DNA of 64,000 nucleotides from Flavobacterium phragmitis (GCF_900112575.1 NZ_FOMH01000014.1:92263-156262), one strand, 5' to 3'; positions 34,365 to 43,289 are shown, counted from the first letter of the stretch. Translations and numbers: made by a program. The notes: generated by a model from the letters alone, not told the origin.

Positions 34365-34898
34365 TTAGTAGTCGATTTTCTCTAAAATGGCCTCAAAATC
34401 GTACTTATTTTTCCATTTTTGGGTTACAATTTCTTCTAAAATGGCATTAATTCGCAATTTAAAATCGCTAAAAATTCCGTTTGAAACAATAAAATTGACC
34501 GCCTGCTCAAAAGAATTCAACATGCTTTTGTAAAATAATTCTTGTTTGATATAATTTTGAGAAGAATACGTTTGTGCGATTTCAATATTATAAAGCATAA
34601 TATCTGCCAAAACAAAAGAATCCACACCAAGCGTCATAAAATGTTTGATTAATTTCTGCGCAACAGATCTTCGCATTTTAGCTTTTGGACGCCATCTTGC
34701 TCCTGGTTTTTTAATAGGGAAATATTCTTGCGAGATTTTAACCTTTGCTTCCTGAAGCAATTTGTCTTCTTTTGGATTAAAAACAAAATCATAATAGGTC
34801 TTTACAGGGGCAAATTTTTCGTACAATTCAATTAGTTGTTCCTCTAATTGTTCTTTGGTCAATTCTCCTAAATATTTTTTTAAATCTCTTTTACTCAT
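34365..34898 (-). CDS. Conserved protein, probably DUF6155
   Basis: The 177-residue soluble protein is helical. It begins MSKRDLKKYLGELTKEQLEE and has a basic patch PIKKPGARWRPKAKMRRSVA at about residues 77-96, then helices with LGVDSFVLADIMLYNIEIA. This matches my memory of the flavobacterial DUF6155 family, which has no assigned function. It lies 109 bp upstream of the helicase on the same strand, with a Met-rich T-run between them. Confidence 0.65.
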   Translation of the reverse strand: MSKRDLKKYLGELTKEQLEEQLIELYEKFAPVKTYYDFVFNPKEDKLLQEAKVKISQEYFPIKKPGARWRPKAKMRRSVAQKLIKHFMTLGVDSFVLADIMLYNIEIAQTYSSQNYIKQELFYKSMLNSFEQAVNFIVSNGIFSDFKLRINAILEEIVTQKWKNKYDFEAILEKIDY

Positions 34899-35038
34899 AA
34901 AGTAAAGGTAATTTTCAATTTTTTAAATTCCAAATTCCAATTTTCAGCGTATTGGACAGATTTAATTTTGATTTTTTAAATTCCAAAATCAATCCAGAAT
35001 CCTTAATTTTGCTGGCTTAAAACTTAAAAAATATATAC

Positions 35039-35332
35039 ATGCTCAAGATTTTCAAAGTTACTGCCATCTTAGAGGGAATCTCTTATTTAGTTCTGTTTGC
35101 TAATATGTTGATTATCAAAAATAACAATCCTGAACTTTATCATGCACTATTACGTCCGCTTGGAATGACTCATGGAATTCTATTCATCGGATATATTGTT
35201 CTTGCTTTTTTATTGAAAAAATCGATGAACTGGGATTTAAAAACTTTCGCCATTATTCTGGTTGCTTCTCTTATTCCGTTTGGAACTTTTTATATTGAGA
35301 AGAAATATTTAGAAAATAAAGCAAATGCATAA
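35039..35332 (+). CDS. DUF3817-type small integral membrane protein
   Basis: The 97-residue protein has three hydrophobic segments. It contains AILEGISYLVLFANML and RPLGMTHGILFIGYIVL, phrases typical of DUF3817 membrane proteins, which begin with an EG-S-Y-L motif. The stop overlaps the start of the mechanosensitive channel gene by 8 bp, implying translational coupling. Function unknown. Confidence 0.8.
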   Translation: MLKIFKVTAILEGISYLVLFANMLIIKNNNPELYHALLRPLGMTHGILFIGYIVLAFLLKKSMNWDLKTFAIILVASLIPFGTFYIEKKYLENKANA

Positions 35333-36581
35333 GCTTTTGGATAAAATATTTAATTTTTTATACCCTGTTTTTAGAGACTGGGGAATGAGTCGTAATGTTG
35401 CGTCTTATACCAGTCTTATTATTAATATCGCTATTTTAATAGCACTGGCTTATGTAATTTATTACGCAGCCAAATTTATTCTCGTTACGCTTACCGCAAT
35501 TTTTGCACAGCGTACCAAAACAAAGTTTGATGATTATTTAATTCAGAACAAAACTACCAGGTATACCGCTTATTTAATTCCGTTTTTCTTTATTTATAAA
35601 GCAGTTCCAGTAATTTTAGATAAATATGAATACTGGGAATTAATCTTTGGAAAAATAGTTGGTATATATATCGTTTTACTTGGATTATGGATTGTACGTA
35701 CCGTCTTTAATTCGTTACGAGATTATTTAAAACAAAAACCAGAATACAGCGACAAACCAATTGACAGTTTCGTTCAGGTTATTATGATTGTGCTCTGGAT
35801 TTTTGGAGTTGCCATGATAATTTCGACTTTATTCGGAATCAAAAAAGGCGAATTGTTAACTATTCTAGGAACGCTTTCAGCCATTATTATCTTGATTTTC
35901 AGAGATACAATTTTGGGATTTGTTTCGAGTGTTCAGGTTGCGATAAATGATATGGTTCGTATTGGCGACTGGATTACGATGGATAAATTTGGTGCCGACG
36001 GAGATGTTATCGAAATCAATTTGACAACCGTAAAAGTTCGAAATTTTGATAATACCATTACCACAATTCCAACGTATGCTTTAAGTTCTGATTCGTTTCA
36101 GAACTGGCGTGGGATGCAGAAATCTGAAGGAAGACGTATCAAAAGACATGTTTTGATAAAAAGCAGTACAATTCGTTTTTTAAATGATGAAGATTTACAG
36201 CAATTACGTAAAGTACAATTGATAACGTCCTACATCGACAGCAGACAAGCGGAAATCGACAGATACAATGATTTAAGAGGTGTTGACAAAACGCTTTCGC
36301 TAAATGGCCGAAATATGACTAATTTAGGTTTGTTTCGAAAATATATCATGCAATATCTGTTCAATCATCCTGGTTTGAACAAAGACATGCATATTATGTG
36401 TCGTCAATTGCAATCAACAGCGCATGGAGTTCCGTTGGAAATTTATGTTTTTTCAAGCGATAAACGCTGGGCAAATTACGAATACATAATGGCCGATATC
36501 TTCGATCACGTAATGGCTTCTGTAAAATATTTTGATCTGGAAATATTTGAGCTTCCTTCTACAATAGGGAAATTTGAATGA
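35325..36581 (+). CDS. Mechanosensitive ion channel, YbdG-like MscS family
   Basis: The 418-residue protein has about four hydrophobic helices. Next is the MscS pore/beta domain, with TLSAIIILIFRDTILGFVSS and VRIGDWITMDKFGADGDVI, the latter matching the MscS signature. TVKVRNFDNTITTIPTYAL follows, and then the roughly 170-residue extended C-terminal domain characteristic of YbdG (about 415 residues). It opens on membrane tension during osmotic downshock. It is coupled to the DUF3817 gene by an 8-bp overlap. Confidence 0.92.
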   Translation: MHKLLDKIFNFLYPVFRDWGMSRNVASYTSLIINIAILIALAYVIYYAAKFILVTLTAIFAQRTKTKFDDYLIQNKTTRYTAYLIPFFFIYKAVPVILDKYEYWELIFGKIVGIYIVLLGLWIVRTVFNSLRDYLKQKPEYSDKPIDSFVQVIMIVLWIFGVAMIISTLFGIKKGELLTILGTLSAIIILIFRDTILGFVSSVQVAINDMVRIGDWITMDKFGADGDVIEINLTTVKVRNFDNTITTIPTYALSSDSFQNWRGMQKSEGRRIKRHVLIKSSTIRFLNDEDLQQLRKVQLITSYIDSRQAEIDRYNDLRGVDKTLSLNGRNMTNLGLFRKYIMQYLFNHPGLNKDMHIMCRQLQSTAHGVPLEIYVFSSDKRWANYEYIMADIFDHVMASVKYFDLEIFELPSTIGKFE

Positions 36582-36589
36582 GTTTTTTT

Positions 36590-36716
36590 GTTTAACCGCA
36601 AAAGAACGCAACTTTTTTTACTACACAAGGTTTTATAAAAAACGCAAAGTTCGCAAAGCTTTGTGTAAAAAACTTTGCGAACCTTGCGTAAATCTTTGCG
36701 TTCTTTGCGGTTAAAC
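36590..36716. repeat. Long palindrome, CCGCAAAG/CTTTGCGG family
   Basis: GTTTAACCGCAAAAGAACGC on the left pairs with GCGTTCTTTGCGGTTAAAC on the right (36696-36716), with inner CGCAAAGTTCGCAAAG / CTTTGCGAACCTTGCG arms. It is the best-preserved member of the family also seen at 1474 and 3083. It lies between convergent genes. Confidence 0.75.
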
Positions 36717-36730
36717 TTTTGAATTTTAGA

Positions 36731-37147
36731 TTATTTAGTCACTTCTTCAAAAACGAATTCCGAATTATTATATTCAATAGGAACATCTGGAACAAAGCAC
36801 GGAAGATTAAAATACGTTCCGATAACTCCTTTTCCTAAATAGAGTTTGTTGTCTCTCTTTAAAAGCGCAAGAGGAACTCTTTTCCAGCCTCCGCCAAAAG
36901 AAATATAATGATAATCACCGCGAAGTGTATCGCCTCTCAAATCACCTCTGACATCTCCAGAATCTTTGCCGGTTCCGTAATGTGAGATTTCATATCGTCC
37001 GTAAAAACGTTTGTCATTGATTTTAATATCCAGAACAGCTGTATCTTTATTGTTTACAGCGCGATAGAATTTATGATTGTATTTTTCTTTGTTTTCTTTT
37101 GAATTGCAAGAAACTATTAAAAGACAGATAAATAGAAATAAGCGCAT
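36731..37147 (-). CDS. Lipoprotein of unknown function
   Basis: The 138-residue product has a lipoprotein signal (MRLFLFICLLIVSC, with Cys14 after the lipobox LIVS). The mature part contains a repeated motif, KDSGDVRGDLRGDTLRGDYH, and beta-rich sequence around it. Similar small lipoproteins are frequent in flavobacteria and have no known role. It has no operon partner. Confidence 0.65.
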   Translation of the reverse strand: MRLFLFICLLIVSCNSKENKEKYNHKFYRAVNNKDTAVLDIKINDKRFYGRYEISHYGTGKDSGDVRGDLRGDTLRGDYHYISFGGGWKRVPLALLKRDNKLYLGKGVIGTYFNLPCFVPDVPIEYNNSEFVFEEVTK

Positions 37148-37230
37148 ACTTTATGTTTATAAAAAAACAAAAATAGGTTTTTAGCGTGGGATTATTTCTT
37201 TAACTTTAAAGAAAACTAAAAACAAATACC

Positions 37231-37632
37231 ATGGAAGATAGAGACACTTTTTTAAAAGAATTCAGAGGCGAAACTTTAGGAACTGTAAGTGCTCAATCTT
37301 CTCCGGATGAGATCTTTCAAAATCAGACGATCAGGCCAATCCTAAAACTTCAGAACGATTTATTTATAGCCGTTTTTATTAATTACGTTAATAAAAACAA
37401 ACCTGATTTTTATTCGTATTCGGTTGAAAAAAAACTGCAGACAATCGAAAATTCCATTCAAAAAGATATCAAATTCAGAAATTCTTTGAAAGGAATTGTA
37501 ATGGCGCTTTTTACGGTTGATGAGTACAATACTTATATCCAGAATTCTTCTGATTTAAATAAAAGAATGATGAATTTATTGATTGACCGATTAAAAAATC
37601 AGGTACAGTTGTTTGAAGTGGAATCGAATTAA
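37231..37632 (+). CDS. Conserved cytosolic protein of unknown function
   Basis: The 133-residue protein has no signal peptide. It is helical, with ILKLQNDLFIAVFINYVNKN and LKGIVMALFTVDEYNTYI. I do not recognise catalytic residues. It is followed after 9 bp by the next gene and then, 3 bp later, by a Crp-like regulator, so the three probably form one transcript. Confidence 0.6.
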   Translation: MEDRDTFLKEFRGETLGTVSAQSSPDEIFQNQTIRPILKLQNDLFIAVFINYVNKNKPDFYSYSVEKKLQTIENSIQKDIKFRNSLKGIVMALFTVDEYNTYIQNSSDLNKRMMNLLIDRLKNQVQLFEVESN

Positions 37633-37641
37633 TCTGAAGAA

Positions 37642-38223
37642 ATGATTTTGACAGATGAACACTTAATTTATCAAGATAATTGTAGAAAAATGTTTGTTGG
37701 AGAAACAATTCGAGGGATTGTTTATGGAGAAATTAGTTATGTGTTTGAAGAAAGTGATGATCAGGTTATAGAGCCTAGTTATTTTACAAAATATGCAGAT
37801 ATAGATACTTTGGACTATTCCATCTATTTTGAAACAAATAATAAAACTATCCACGTTTTTTGGGGCAATACATTTTTTTGTTATGGACTATTTTCGAAAG
37901 AAATTGATTTGAAACTAACTGCCAATAATTATGAGGAAAAATGGGATGTTTCAAATGAAGAAAAGTGGATAACTATTATCGGACAGAAAATTGTTGATTT
38001 TCAAATAAACTGGGAAGAGGTATCTACATCAAATATAGATGGAACAAATAAAAAGTTTTACACTTATCCGCAGACTTTTTTGTTGAAGACAGAAAATGGA
38101 ACAACAATAATTGTAAGTGCCTCGGAATTTAAAGATCAAAAGCAAAATAAAATTTATGGTATGAGTGATAATTTGCTTATAACAACAAATGTCTCATTAG
38201 CAAAAGAACTTAAAATTATATAA
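37642..38223 (+). CDS. Protein of unknown function in the Crp-regulator operon
   Basis: The 193-residue protein has no signal peptide or membrane segment. It is rich in aromatic and acidic residues, with FETNNKTIHVFWGNTFFCYG and SNEEKWITIIGQKIVDFQIN, suggesting a beta-rich fold. The family is not recognised. It lies between the 133-residue gene and the Crp-like regulator with only a few bases on either side. Confidence 0.55.
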   Translation: MILTDEHLIYQDNCRKMFVGETIRGIVYGEISYVFEESDDQVIEPSYFTKYADIDTLDYSIYFETNNKTIHVFWGNTFFCYGLFSKEIDLKLTANNYEEKWDVSNEEKWITIIGQKIVDFQINWEEVSTSNIDGTNKKFYTYPQTFLLKTENGTTIIVSASEFKDQKQNKIYGMSDNLLITTNVSLAKELKII

Positions 38224-38226
38224 TAA

Positions 38227-38802
38227 ATGTTCAGTCAATTTCGAGATAAACTCCCTTTATCAGAAGAAAAATGGAACAAATATGTCGGTTACTTCAACCG
38301 AATCGAAGTTCCTGCCAAAACAACGCTTTTAGAAGAAGGAGAAATTTCTAAAAAACTTTTTGTTATTGAAAAAGGCTGTATTCGGGTTTGGTTTAATCAT
38401 AACGGGAAAGACTTGACTTCTCAGTTCTTTTTTGAAAATCAAAGCGTGGCTTCAATTGAAAGTTTTATGAAAAAATTTCCAAGTCCTGTCTTTGTTGAAA
38501 CAATCGAGCCTTCAGTTTTATGGTGGATTCATAAAAACGATGTCGATACAATCATAGAAGAAATCAAAGAAATTCCGGAATTAAGAGACCGATTAATCGA
38601 TATGCTTTTTCAAAGAACATTCGATTATATGAAACACTTTTTTTCTTTTATAAAAGATTCTCCTGCTAAGCGTTATCAAAGTTTAATTGAAGAAAAACCT
38701 CAAATTGTCCAAAGAGTTCCACAGCATTATATTGCTTCTTATCTGGGTGTAAGTACTGTGCATTTAAGCAGAATCAAAAGCAAACTCCTGCACGAAAAAT
38801 AA
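38227..38802 (+). CDS. Crp/Fnr-family transcriptional regulator
   Basis: The 191-residue protein has a cyclic-nucleotide-binding-type sensor domain at about residues 15-120 (EEGEISKKLFVIEKGCIRVWF) and a C-terminal helix-turn-helix (HYIASYLGVSTVHLSRIKSK). Cysteines for an iron-sulphur cluster, as in Fnr, are absent. It lies 78 bp upstream of an oxidoreductase gene whose promoter region carries a 7+2+7 palindrome, the likely target. The same regulator-oxidoreductase-palindrome plan recurs at 57437-58135. Confidence 0.85.
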   Translation: MFSQFRDKLPLSEEKWNKYVGYFNRIEVPAKTTLLEEGEISKKLFVIEKGCIRVWFNHNGKDLTSQFFFENQSVASIESFMKKFPSPVFVETIEPSVLWWIHKNDVDTIIEEIKEIPELRDRLIDMLFQRTFDYMKHFFSFIKDSPAKRYQSLIEEKPQIVQRVPQHYIASYLGVSTVHLSRIKSKLLHEK

Positions 38803-38815
38803 TCTAATTTCATTT

Positions 38816-38860
38816 GATAACAAATGTTATCGTCTGCCCGTAACCTGCTGTCTAATTTTG
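38816..38860 (+). promoter_or_regulatory. Palindromic operator GATAACA-AA-TGTTATC and -7 box upstream of the oxidoreductase
   Basis: The palindrome occupies 38816-38831 and a TAATTTTG box (TAnnTTTG) lies at 38853-38860, exactly 21 bp further on. No -33 TTTG is present. The palindrome centre would be near -42, where a Crp-type activator binds at class II promoters. Confidence 0.65.
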
Positions 38861-38880
38861 CTTCATAAAATTTAATAATT

Positions 38881-39852
38881 ATGAAAGCAGCAGTAGTTTA
38901 TAAAAAAGGCGAATTGCCAAAATACACAGATTTTGCGGAACCAATCGCATCAAATGAAAATGAAGTCTTAATGACGGTTAAAGCCGTTGCCATTACCAAT
39001 CTGGACAAAGGAATTGCCAGTGGTGATCATTACTCCTCTGAAAAAGATAACCAAAACGGATTTGTAGTTGGCAGTGATGGAATTGGAATATTAGAAAACG
39101 GAACTAAAGTTTATGCTCGTGGTATTTCTGGAACAATAGCCGAAAAAGCTTTGGTTGAGAAAAATCGAATGGTTGTTTTGCCTAACGAAATTGATGACGC
39201 AATCGCTGCATCAATGCCCAATGCGGTGGCAGGATCAGCAATGGCGCTTCGTTTTAGAGCCGGAATAAAACATGGAGAAACCGTTTTAATAAACGGTGCA
39301 ACTGGTTTTACTGGACAAATGGCGATTCAGATTGCAAAACATTACGGTGCAAAAAAAATCATCGTAACAGGAAGAAATGAGAAAGTTTTTGAAAAACTTA
39401 AAGAATTAGGTGCTGATGTAACTATTTCTTTGAAACAAGATGATGCTTCATTCATTTCTCAATTAAAAGAAATTCATCAAGAAACTCCAATTGATATTGT
39501 GATTGATTATTTGTGGGGACATTCAGCAGAACTTATTTTTTCGGTTTTAAAAGGAAATGGAAAATTCACGAATAAAACTAGATATGTTTCTGTTGGTTCA
39601 ATGTCTGGCGATACTATTCAATTGTCTGCACAAACTCTTAGAAGCGTTGATTTACAGCTTTCAGGATCTGGTTTAGGAAGTTGGACAAGAGATGAAGTAA
39701 AATTATTATTCTCAGAAATACTTCCTGAAATGTTTCTTTTGGCTTCGCAAAATAAATTAAAAGTAAATATTGAAACAGTAAATCTAATCGATATTGAAGA
39801 AAAGTGGAATACTGAAGTTGCCGACGGAAAACGTCTAGTTGTGGTAATCTAA
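38881..39852 (+). CDS. Quinone-oxidoreductase-like MDR family NADP-dependent enzyme
   Basis: The 323-residue protein belongs to the medium-chain dehydrogenase superfamily. The nucleotide-binding motif is VLINGATGFTGQMAIQIAK (about 138-156) and the substrate domain begins MKAAVVYKKGELPKYTDF. The Cys/His zinc ligands of alcohol dehydrogenases are missing, so the zinc-free quinone oxidoreductase branch is likely. It follows a Crp-like regulator gene and probably is controlled by it through the palindrome at 38816. The substrate is unknown. Confidence 0.82.
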   Translation: MKAAVVYKKGELPKYTDFAEPIASNENEVLMTVKAVAITNLDKGIASGDHYSSEKDNQNGFVVGSDGIGILENGTKVYARGISGTIAEKALVEKNRMVVLPNEIDDAIAASMPNAVAGSAMALRFRAGIKHGETVLINGATGFTGQMAIQIAKHYGAKKIIVTGRNEKVFEKLKELGADVTISLKQDDASFISQLKEIHQETPIDIVIDYLWGHSAELIFSVLKGNGKFTNKTRYVSVGSMSGDTIQLSAQTLRSVDLQLSGSGLGSWTRDEVKLLFSEILPEMFLLASQNKLKVNIETVNLIDIEEKWNTEVADGKRLVVVI

Positions 39853-39854
39853 AA

Positions 39855-40108
39855 TTTTTAAACACATAGAAACATAGGTTTGCTTTATTTTAAAGAGAAT
39901 TAGAAAGAAACTAGTTTCTCAAACATAGCTATGTGTTTCTAAATTAGTGAAACGCCTTTTTTTAGGTTCTAAAATTCTATGCTTCTATGTGTTTAAATTT
40001 TATGGTTTAATATTCTAATAATTATTTAAGAACTTTCTCAAAGCGATTGGTAGTTCTCGTTTAAAGATTCTAAGTTTTTTTTAATCAGATTCTTAGCGTC
40101 TTAGCAAC
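39855..40108. repeat. Spacer with AAACACATAG/CTATGTGTTT inverted repeats
   Basis: AAACACATAGAAACATAG near 39859 faces AGCTATGTGTTTCT near 39930 and CTATGCTTCTATGTGTTT near 39979. A second word set, TTAGCGTCTTAGCAACTTAA, lies at 40092-40112. A single arm of the first family recurs at 56378-56396. No gene is seen. Confidence 0.55.
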
Positions 40109-42085
40109 TTAATAGCTTAGCAACTCTAACAAAGTTTCTTCAAAACGATTTCTTGGCAAAAACTGATCTTCCAGCGCTTTTGTAAATGGAATTGGAGAAT
40201 CTAAACTTGCGACTCTTTTTACTGGAGCATCAAGATATTCAAAACAATTTTCCATAATTAAAGCTGAAATATCACTTGCAATACCTCCAAAAAGTGTGTC
40301 TTCCTGATAAATTATAGCTTTTCCAGTCTTTTTAACCGAAGCAAAAATAGTTTCAGTATCCAAAGGCTGTAAAGTTCTTAAATCGATTAAGTCTGCATTA
40401 ATGCCCGGATGTTTAGCTAAAGTGTCTAAAGCCCAATGAACCGGAGCTCCAAATGCAATAATTGTAACCGACTTCCCTTCTTTTACCAAAGCAGCTTTAC
40501 CAAAAGGAATAGTATAATAATCTTTTGGAACTTCCTGATAAATACTTCTGTATAACAATTTATGTTCGAAGAATAATACCGGATTCGGGTCGTTGATTGC
40601 TGTATTTAAAAGTCCTTTTGCATCATACGGAAATGCAGGATAAACTACTTTTAAACCAGGAGTTTTAGTGAACCAAGCTTCATTGGTTTGTGAATGAAAC
40701 GGACCGGCCTGTGTGCCGCCTCCGCAAGGCATACGAACCACTACGTCGGCTTTTTCGCCCCAGCGGTAATGTGATTTTGCCAATAAATTTACAATCGGAT
40801 TAAATCCTGTAGAAACAAAATCGGCAAACTGCATTTCTACGATTGCTTTATAACCATTTATGGATAATCCCATTCCTGTTGAAACCACAGCGCTTTCACA
40901 GATTGGAGTATTACGGATTCTGTCTTTTCCAAAAGCATCAACAAAGTTTTCTGTAATTTTAAAAGCACCGCCATATTCTGCAATATCCTGCCCCATAATG
41001 ACAAGATTTTTATGACGCCACATAGACTGCTCCAAACTATTTCGGATGGCATCTATAAAACGAATATTTTCTGATTCAGAGTTATGGCTATATTCTTCAT
41101 ATTGAAACTCTTCGTAAACATCATCTAATTCTCCACTATAAGTAGGTTCAATTTCAGGTTCAGCATTGGCTATTGCCCAATTTTCATCGATTTCTTTTTT
41201 AATTTCTACATGAAATTGTTCGTCCAATTCAGTTGTAAGCACGCCAATTTCAGTTAAATATTTTTGATAATTAGTAACAGGATCTCTCAATTCCCATTGG
41301 TTCATTAACTCTTGTGGAACATATTTTGTACCACTCGCCTCTTCATGACCACGCATCCTGAAAGTCTTAAATTCTAGTAAAACCGGATGCGGATCCTCCT
41401 GCATTTCTTTCTTTAACTGAGATAATTTATTATAAACTTCTAAAATATTATTTCCATCAATAATCCAACTTTCTATTCCGTAACCAAATCCTTTGTCTGC
41501 AAGGTTTTCGCAGGCGTATTGTTCATTTGTTGGCGTCGAAAGTCCATAGCCATTATTTTCAATAATAAACATTACAGGAAGTTTCCATACTGCCGCAATG
41601 TTTAAAGCCTCATGAAAATCACCTTCACTTGTAGCGCCTTCCCCAGTAAAAACAGCAGTGATTTTTTTGTTGTTTTGAAGTTTATCAGCTAATGCAATTC
41701 CGTCAGCAATTCCTAACTGCGGACCAAGATGCGAAATCATTCCGATAATATTGTATTCTTGGGTTCCAAAATGAAAACTTCTGTCACGGCCTTTGGTAAA
41801 ACCATTTGCTTTTCCCTGCCATTGTGAAAAGAGTCTGTGGAGCGGGATTTCTCTTGTAGTAAACACCCCAAGATTTCGGTGCATTGGAAGTACATATTCA
41901 GAAGAATCTAAAACAGCCGTAACACCAACCGCAATTGCTTCCTGCCCTATTCCTGAAAACCATTTAGAAACTTTACCTTGTCGAATCAAGATAAGCATCT
42001 TTTCTTCGATTAATCGTGGTTTTAATAATTTTTTATATAAGTCTAGTAATTGAGTGTCAGTAAGGTTTTGTCGGTAAAAAAGCAT
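40109..42085 (-). CDS. Branched-chain 2-oxoacid dehydrogenase E1, alpha and beta fused
   Basis: The 658-residue protein joins two subunits. Residues 1 to about 320 are E1-alpha, with the ThDP motif TGEGATSEGDFHEALNIAAV and the closing NN of FIIENNGYGLS. Residues about 335-658 are E1-beta, with GQDIAEYGGAFKIT and CESAVVSTGMGLS and the C-terminal GGIASDISALIMENCFE. It decarboxylates 2-oxo acids from Val, Leu and Ile, supplying branched-chain primers for iso fatty acids that dominate in this phylum. E2 and E3 genes are not nearby. Confidence 0.9.
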   Translation of the reverse strand: MLFYRQNLTDTQLLDLYKKLLKPRLIEEKMLILIRQGKVSKWFSGIGQEAIAVGVTAVLDSSEYVLPMHRNLGVFTTREIPLHRLFSQWQGKANGFTKGRDRSFHFGTQEYNIIGMISHLGPQLGIADGIALADKLQNNKKITAVFTGEGATSEGDFHEALNIAAVWKLPVMFIIENNGYGLSTPTNEQYACENLADKGFGYGIESWIIDGNNILEVYNKLSQLKKEMQEDPHPVLLEFKTFRMRGHEEASGTKYVPQELMNQWELRDPVTNYQKYLTEIGVLTTELDEQFHVEIKKEIDENWAIANAEPEIEPTYSGELDDVYEEFQYEEYSHNSESENIRFIDAIRNSLEQSMWRHKNLVIMGQDIAEYGGAFKITENFVDAFGKDRIRNTPICESAVVSTGMGLSINGYKAIVEMQFADFVSTGFNPIVNLLAKSHYRWGEKADVVVRMPCGGGTQAGPFHSQTNEAWFTKTPGLKVVYPAFPYDAKGLLNTAINDPNPVLFFEHKLLYRSIYQEVPKDYYTIPFGKAALVKEGKSVTIIAFGAPVHWALDTLAKHPGINADLIDLRTLQPLDTETIFASVKKTGKAIIYQEDTLFGGIASDISALIMENCFEYLDAPVKRVASLDSPIPFTKALEDQFLPRNRFEETLLELLSY

Positions 42086-42213
42086 GAGGTTAATTATTTT
42101 TTAGTGTTTCAAATATAACAATTTGCGCCAATTTTATTGGATTCTGAAATATTTTTTTAGTCAGAAGTCCTCTTTTAATGAATGAGCTTAAGATTATTTT
42201 CTAAAATATTCTC

Positions 42214-42255
42214 TACCTTTGTTTACGAAAGGTGCTTATGACACCTTTCTTTTTT
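42214..42255 (+). promoter_or_regulatory. -7 box followed by a terminator-like hairpin in the leader of the 2OG oxygenase gene
   Basis: TACCTTTG (TAnnTTTG) lies at 42214-42221. Only six bases later a perfect 8-bp stem GAAAGGTG (42227-42234) / CACCTTTC (42242-42249) with a 7-base loop is followed by six T's (42250-42255). The ATG is at 42274, so the hairpin would lie at the very 5' end of the mRNA. It could be an attenuator or a 5' stabilising stem. Confidence 0.6.
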
Positions 42256-42273
42256 AAATAAAAAATGTAAAGT

Positions 42274-43224
42274 ATGCAAAACATTCCTAGTGTAGACTTA
42301 CGTGATTTCCTTTCGGACGACCCGAAACGTAAACAAAAATTTGTAAATGAAATCGGCAGTGCATTTGAAAACATTGGCTTCGTAGCCTTAAAAGGTCATT
42401 TTCTTGATGATCAATTGGTAGACGAACTTTATGGCGAAATTAGAAACTTCTTCGCCTTGCCAATAGAAACTAAGCATAAATATGAAATCCCTGGAATTGG
42501 CGGCCAAAGAGGTTATGTTTCTTTTGGAAAAGAACATGCTAAAGGACGCAAAGAAGGAGATTTAAAAGAATTCTGGCATTTTGGTCAATATGTTGACGCA
42601 GATTCTAGATGGGCTTCAGAATATCCTGAAAATGTTGAAGTGACTGAATTACCACGTTTTAATGTTGTGGGTAAAGAGGCGTATCAAAAATTAGAGAAAA
42701 CCGGAGTTTATGTTTTAAGAGCTTTGGCTTTACATTTAGGTTTAGATGAGTTTTATTTTGATGAATATGCAAAAGAAGGAAACTCAATTTTAAGACCCAT
42801 TCATTACCCACCAATTACTTCTGAACCAGAAAATGCCATTCGTGCAGCGGCTCATGGCGACATCAACCTGATTACGCTTTTAATGGGAGCTCAAGGTAAA
42901 GGATTACAAGTACAAAATCATGATGGTGAATGGATTGATGCTATTGCAGAGGATGACGAATTGGTAATCAATGTTGGAGATATGTTGTCTAGACATACTA
43001 ACAACAAATTGAAATCTACAATTCATCAAGTGGTAAACCCGCCAAGAGAATTATGGGGAACTTCACGTTATTCTATTCCGTTTTTTATGCATCCAGTAAG
43101 CGATATGCGTCTGGATTGTTTAGAAAACTGTATTGATGAAGAAAATCCAAAGAAATACGAAGATATTTCTGCTGGCGAGTTTTTACACGAACGTTTAGTA
43201 GAATTAGGTTTAATTAAAAAATAA
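42274..43224 (+). CDS. Isopenicillin N synthase-like 2-oxoglutarate/Fe(II) oxygenase
   Basis: The 316-residue protein has the DIOX_N region (VDLRDFLSDDPKRKQKFV, GFVALKGHF) and a jelly-roll core. The iron site is His-x-Asp in RAAAHGDINLITLL plus a distal His in KSTIHQVVNPP. The 2-oxoglutarate-binding RxS is RYSIPFF. The family covers many small-molecule hydroxylases and oxidases; substrate unknown. It is monocistronic, with a repeat hairpin 25 bp downstream. The ATG is supported by the promoter hairpin just upstream. Confidence 0.88.
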   Translation: MQNIPSVDLRDFLSDDPKRKQKFVNEIGSAFENIGFVALKGHFLDDQLVDELYGEIRNFFALPIETKHKYEIPGIGGQRGYVSFGKEHAKGRKEGDLKEFWHFGQYVDADSRWASEYPENVEVTELPRFNVVGKEAYQKLEKTGVYVLRALALHLGLDEFYFDEYAKEGNSILRPIHYPPITSEPENAIRAAAHGDINLITLLMGAQGKGLQVQNHDGEWIDAIAEDDELVINVGDMLSRHTNNKLKSTIHQVVNPPRELWGTSRYSIPFFMHPVSDMRLDCLENCIDEENPKKYEDISAGEFLHERLVELGLIKK

Positions 43225-43249
43225 ACTGAAATAAATTCCATTTTATTAA

Positions 43250-43289
43250 AAATTCCAAATTCCGACTTTCTGTTGGAGTTTGGAATTTA
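43250..43289. terminator. Hairpin AAATTCCAAATTCC / GGAGTTTGGAATTT after the oxygenase gene
   Basis: The stem is followed by AATTTTT and resembles the one at 10827. The TTGGAATTT/AAATTCCAA words recur in many spacers of this window (about 11071, 29725, 34920, 43680), so it may be both terminator and dispersed repeat. Confidence 0.55.

Noticed and set aside
32717..34898. Helicase plus DUF6155 as a restriction or defence system
   Set aside because: No nuclease, methyltransferase or specificity gene is nearby, and both genes look like ordinary chromosomal genes.
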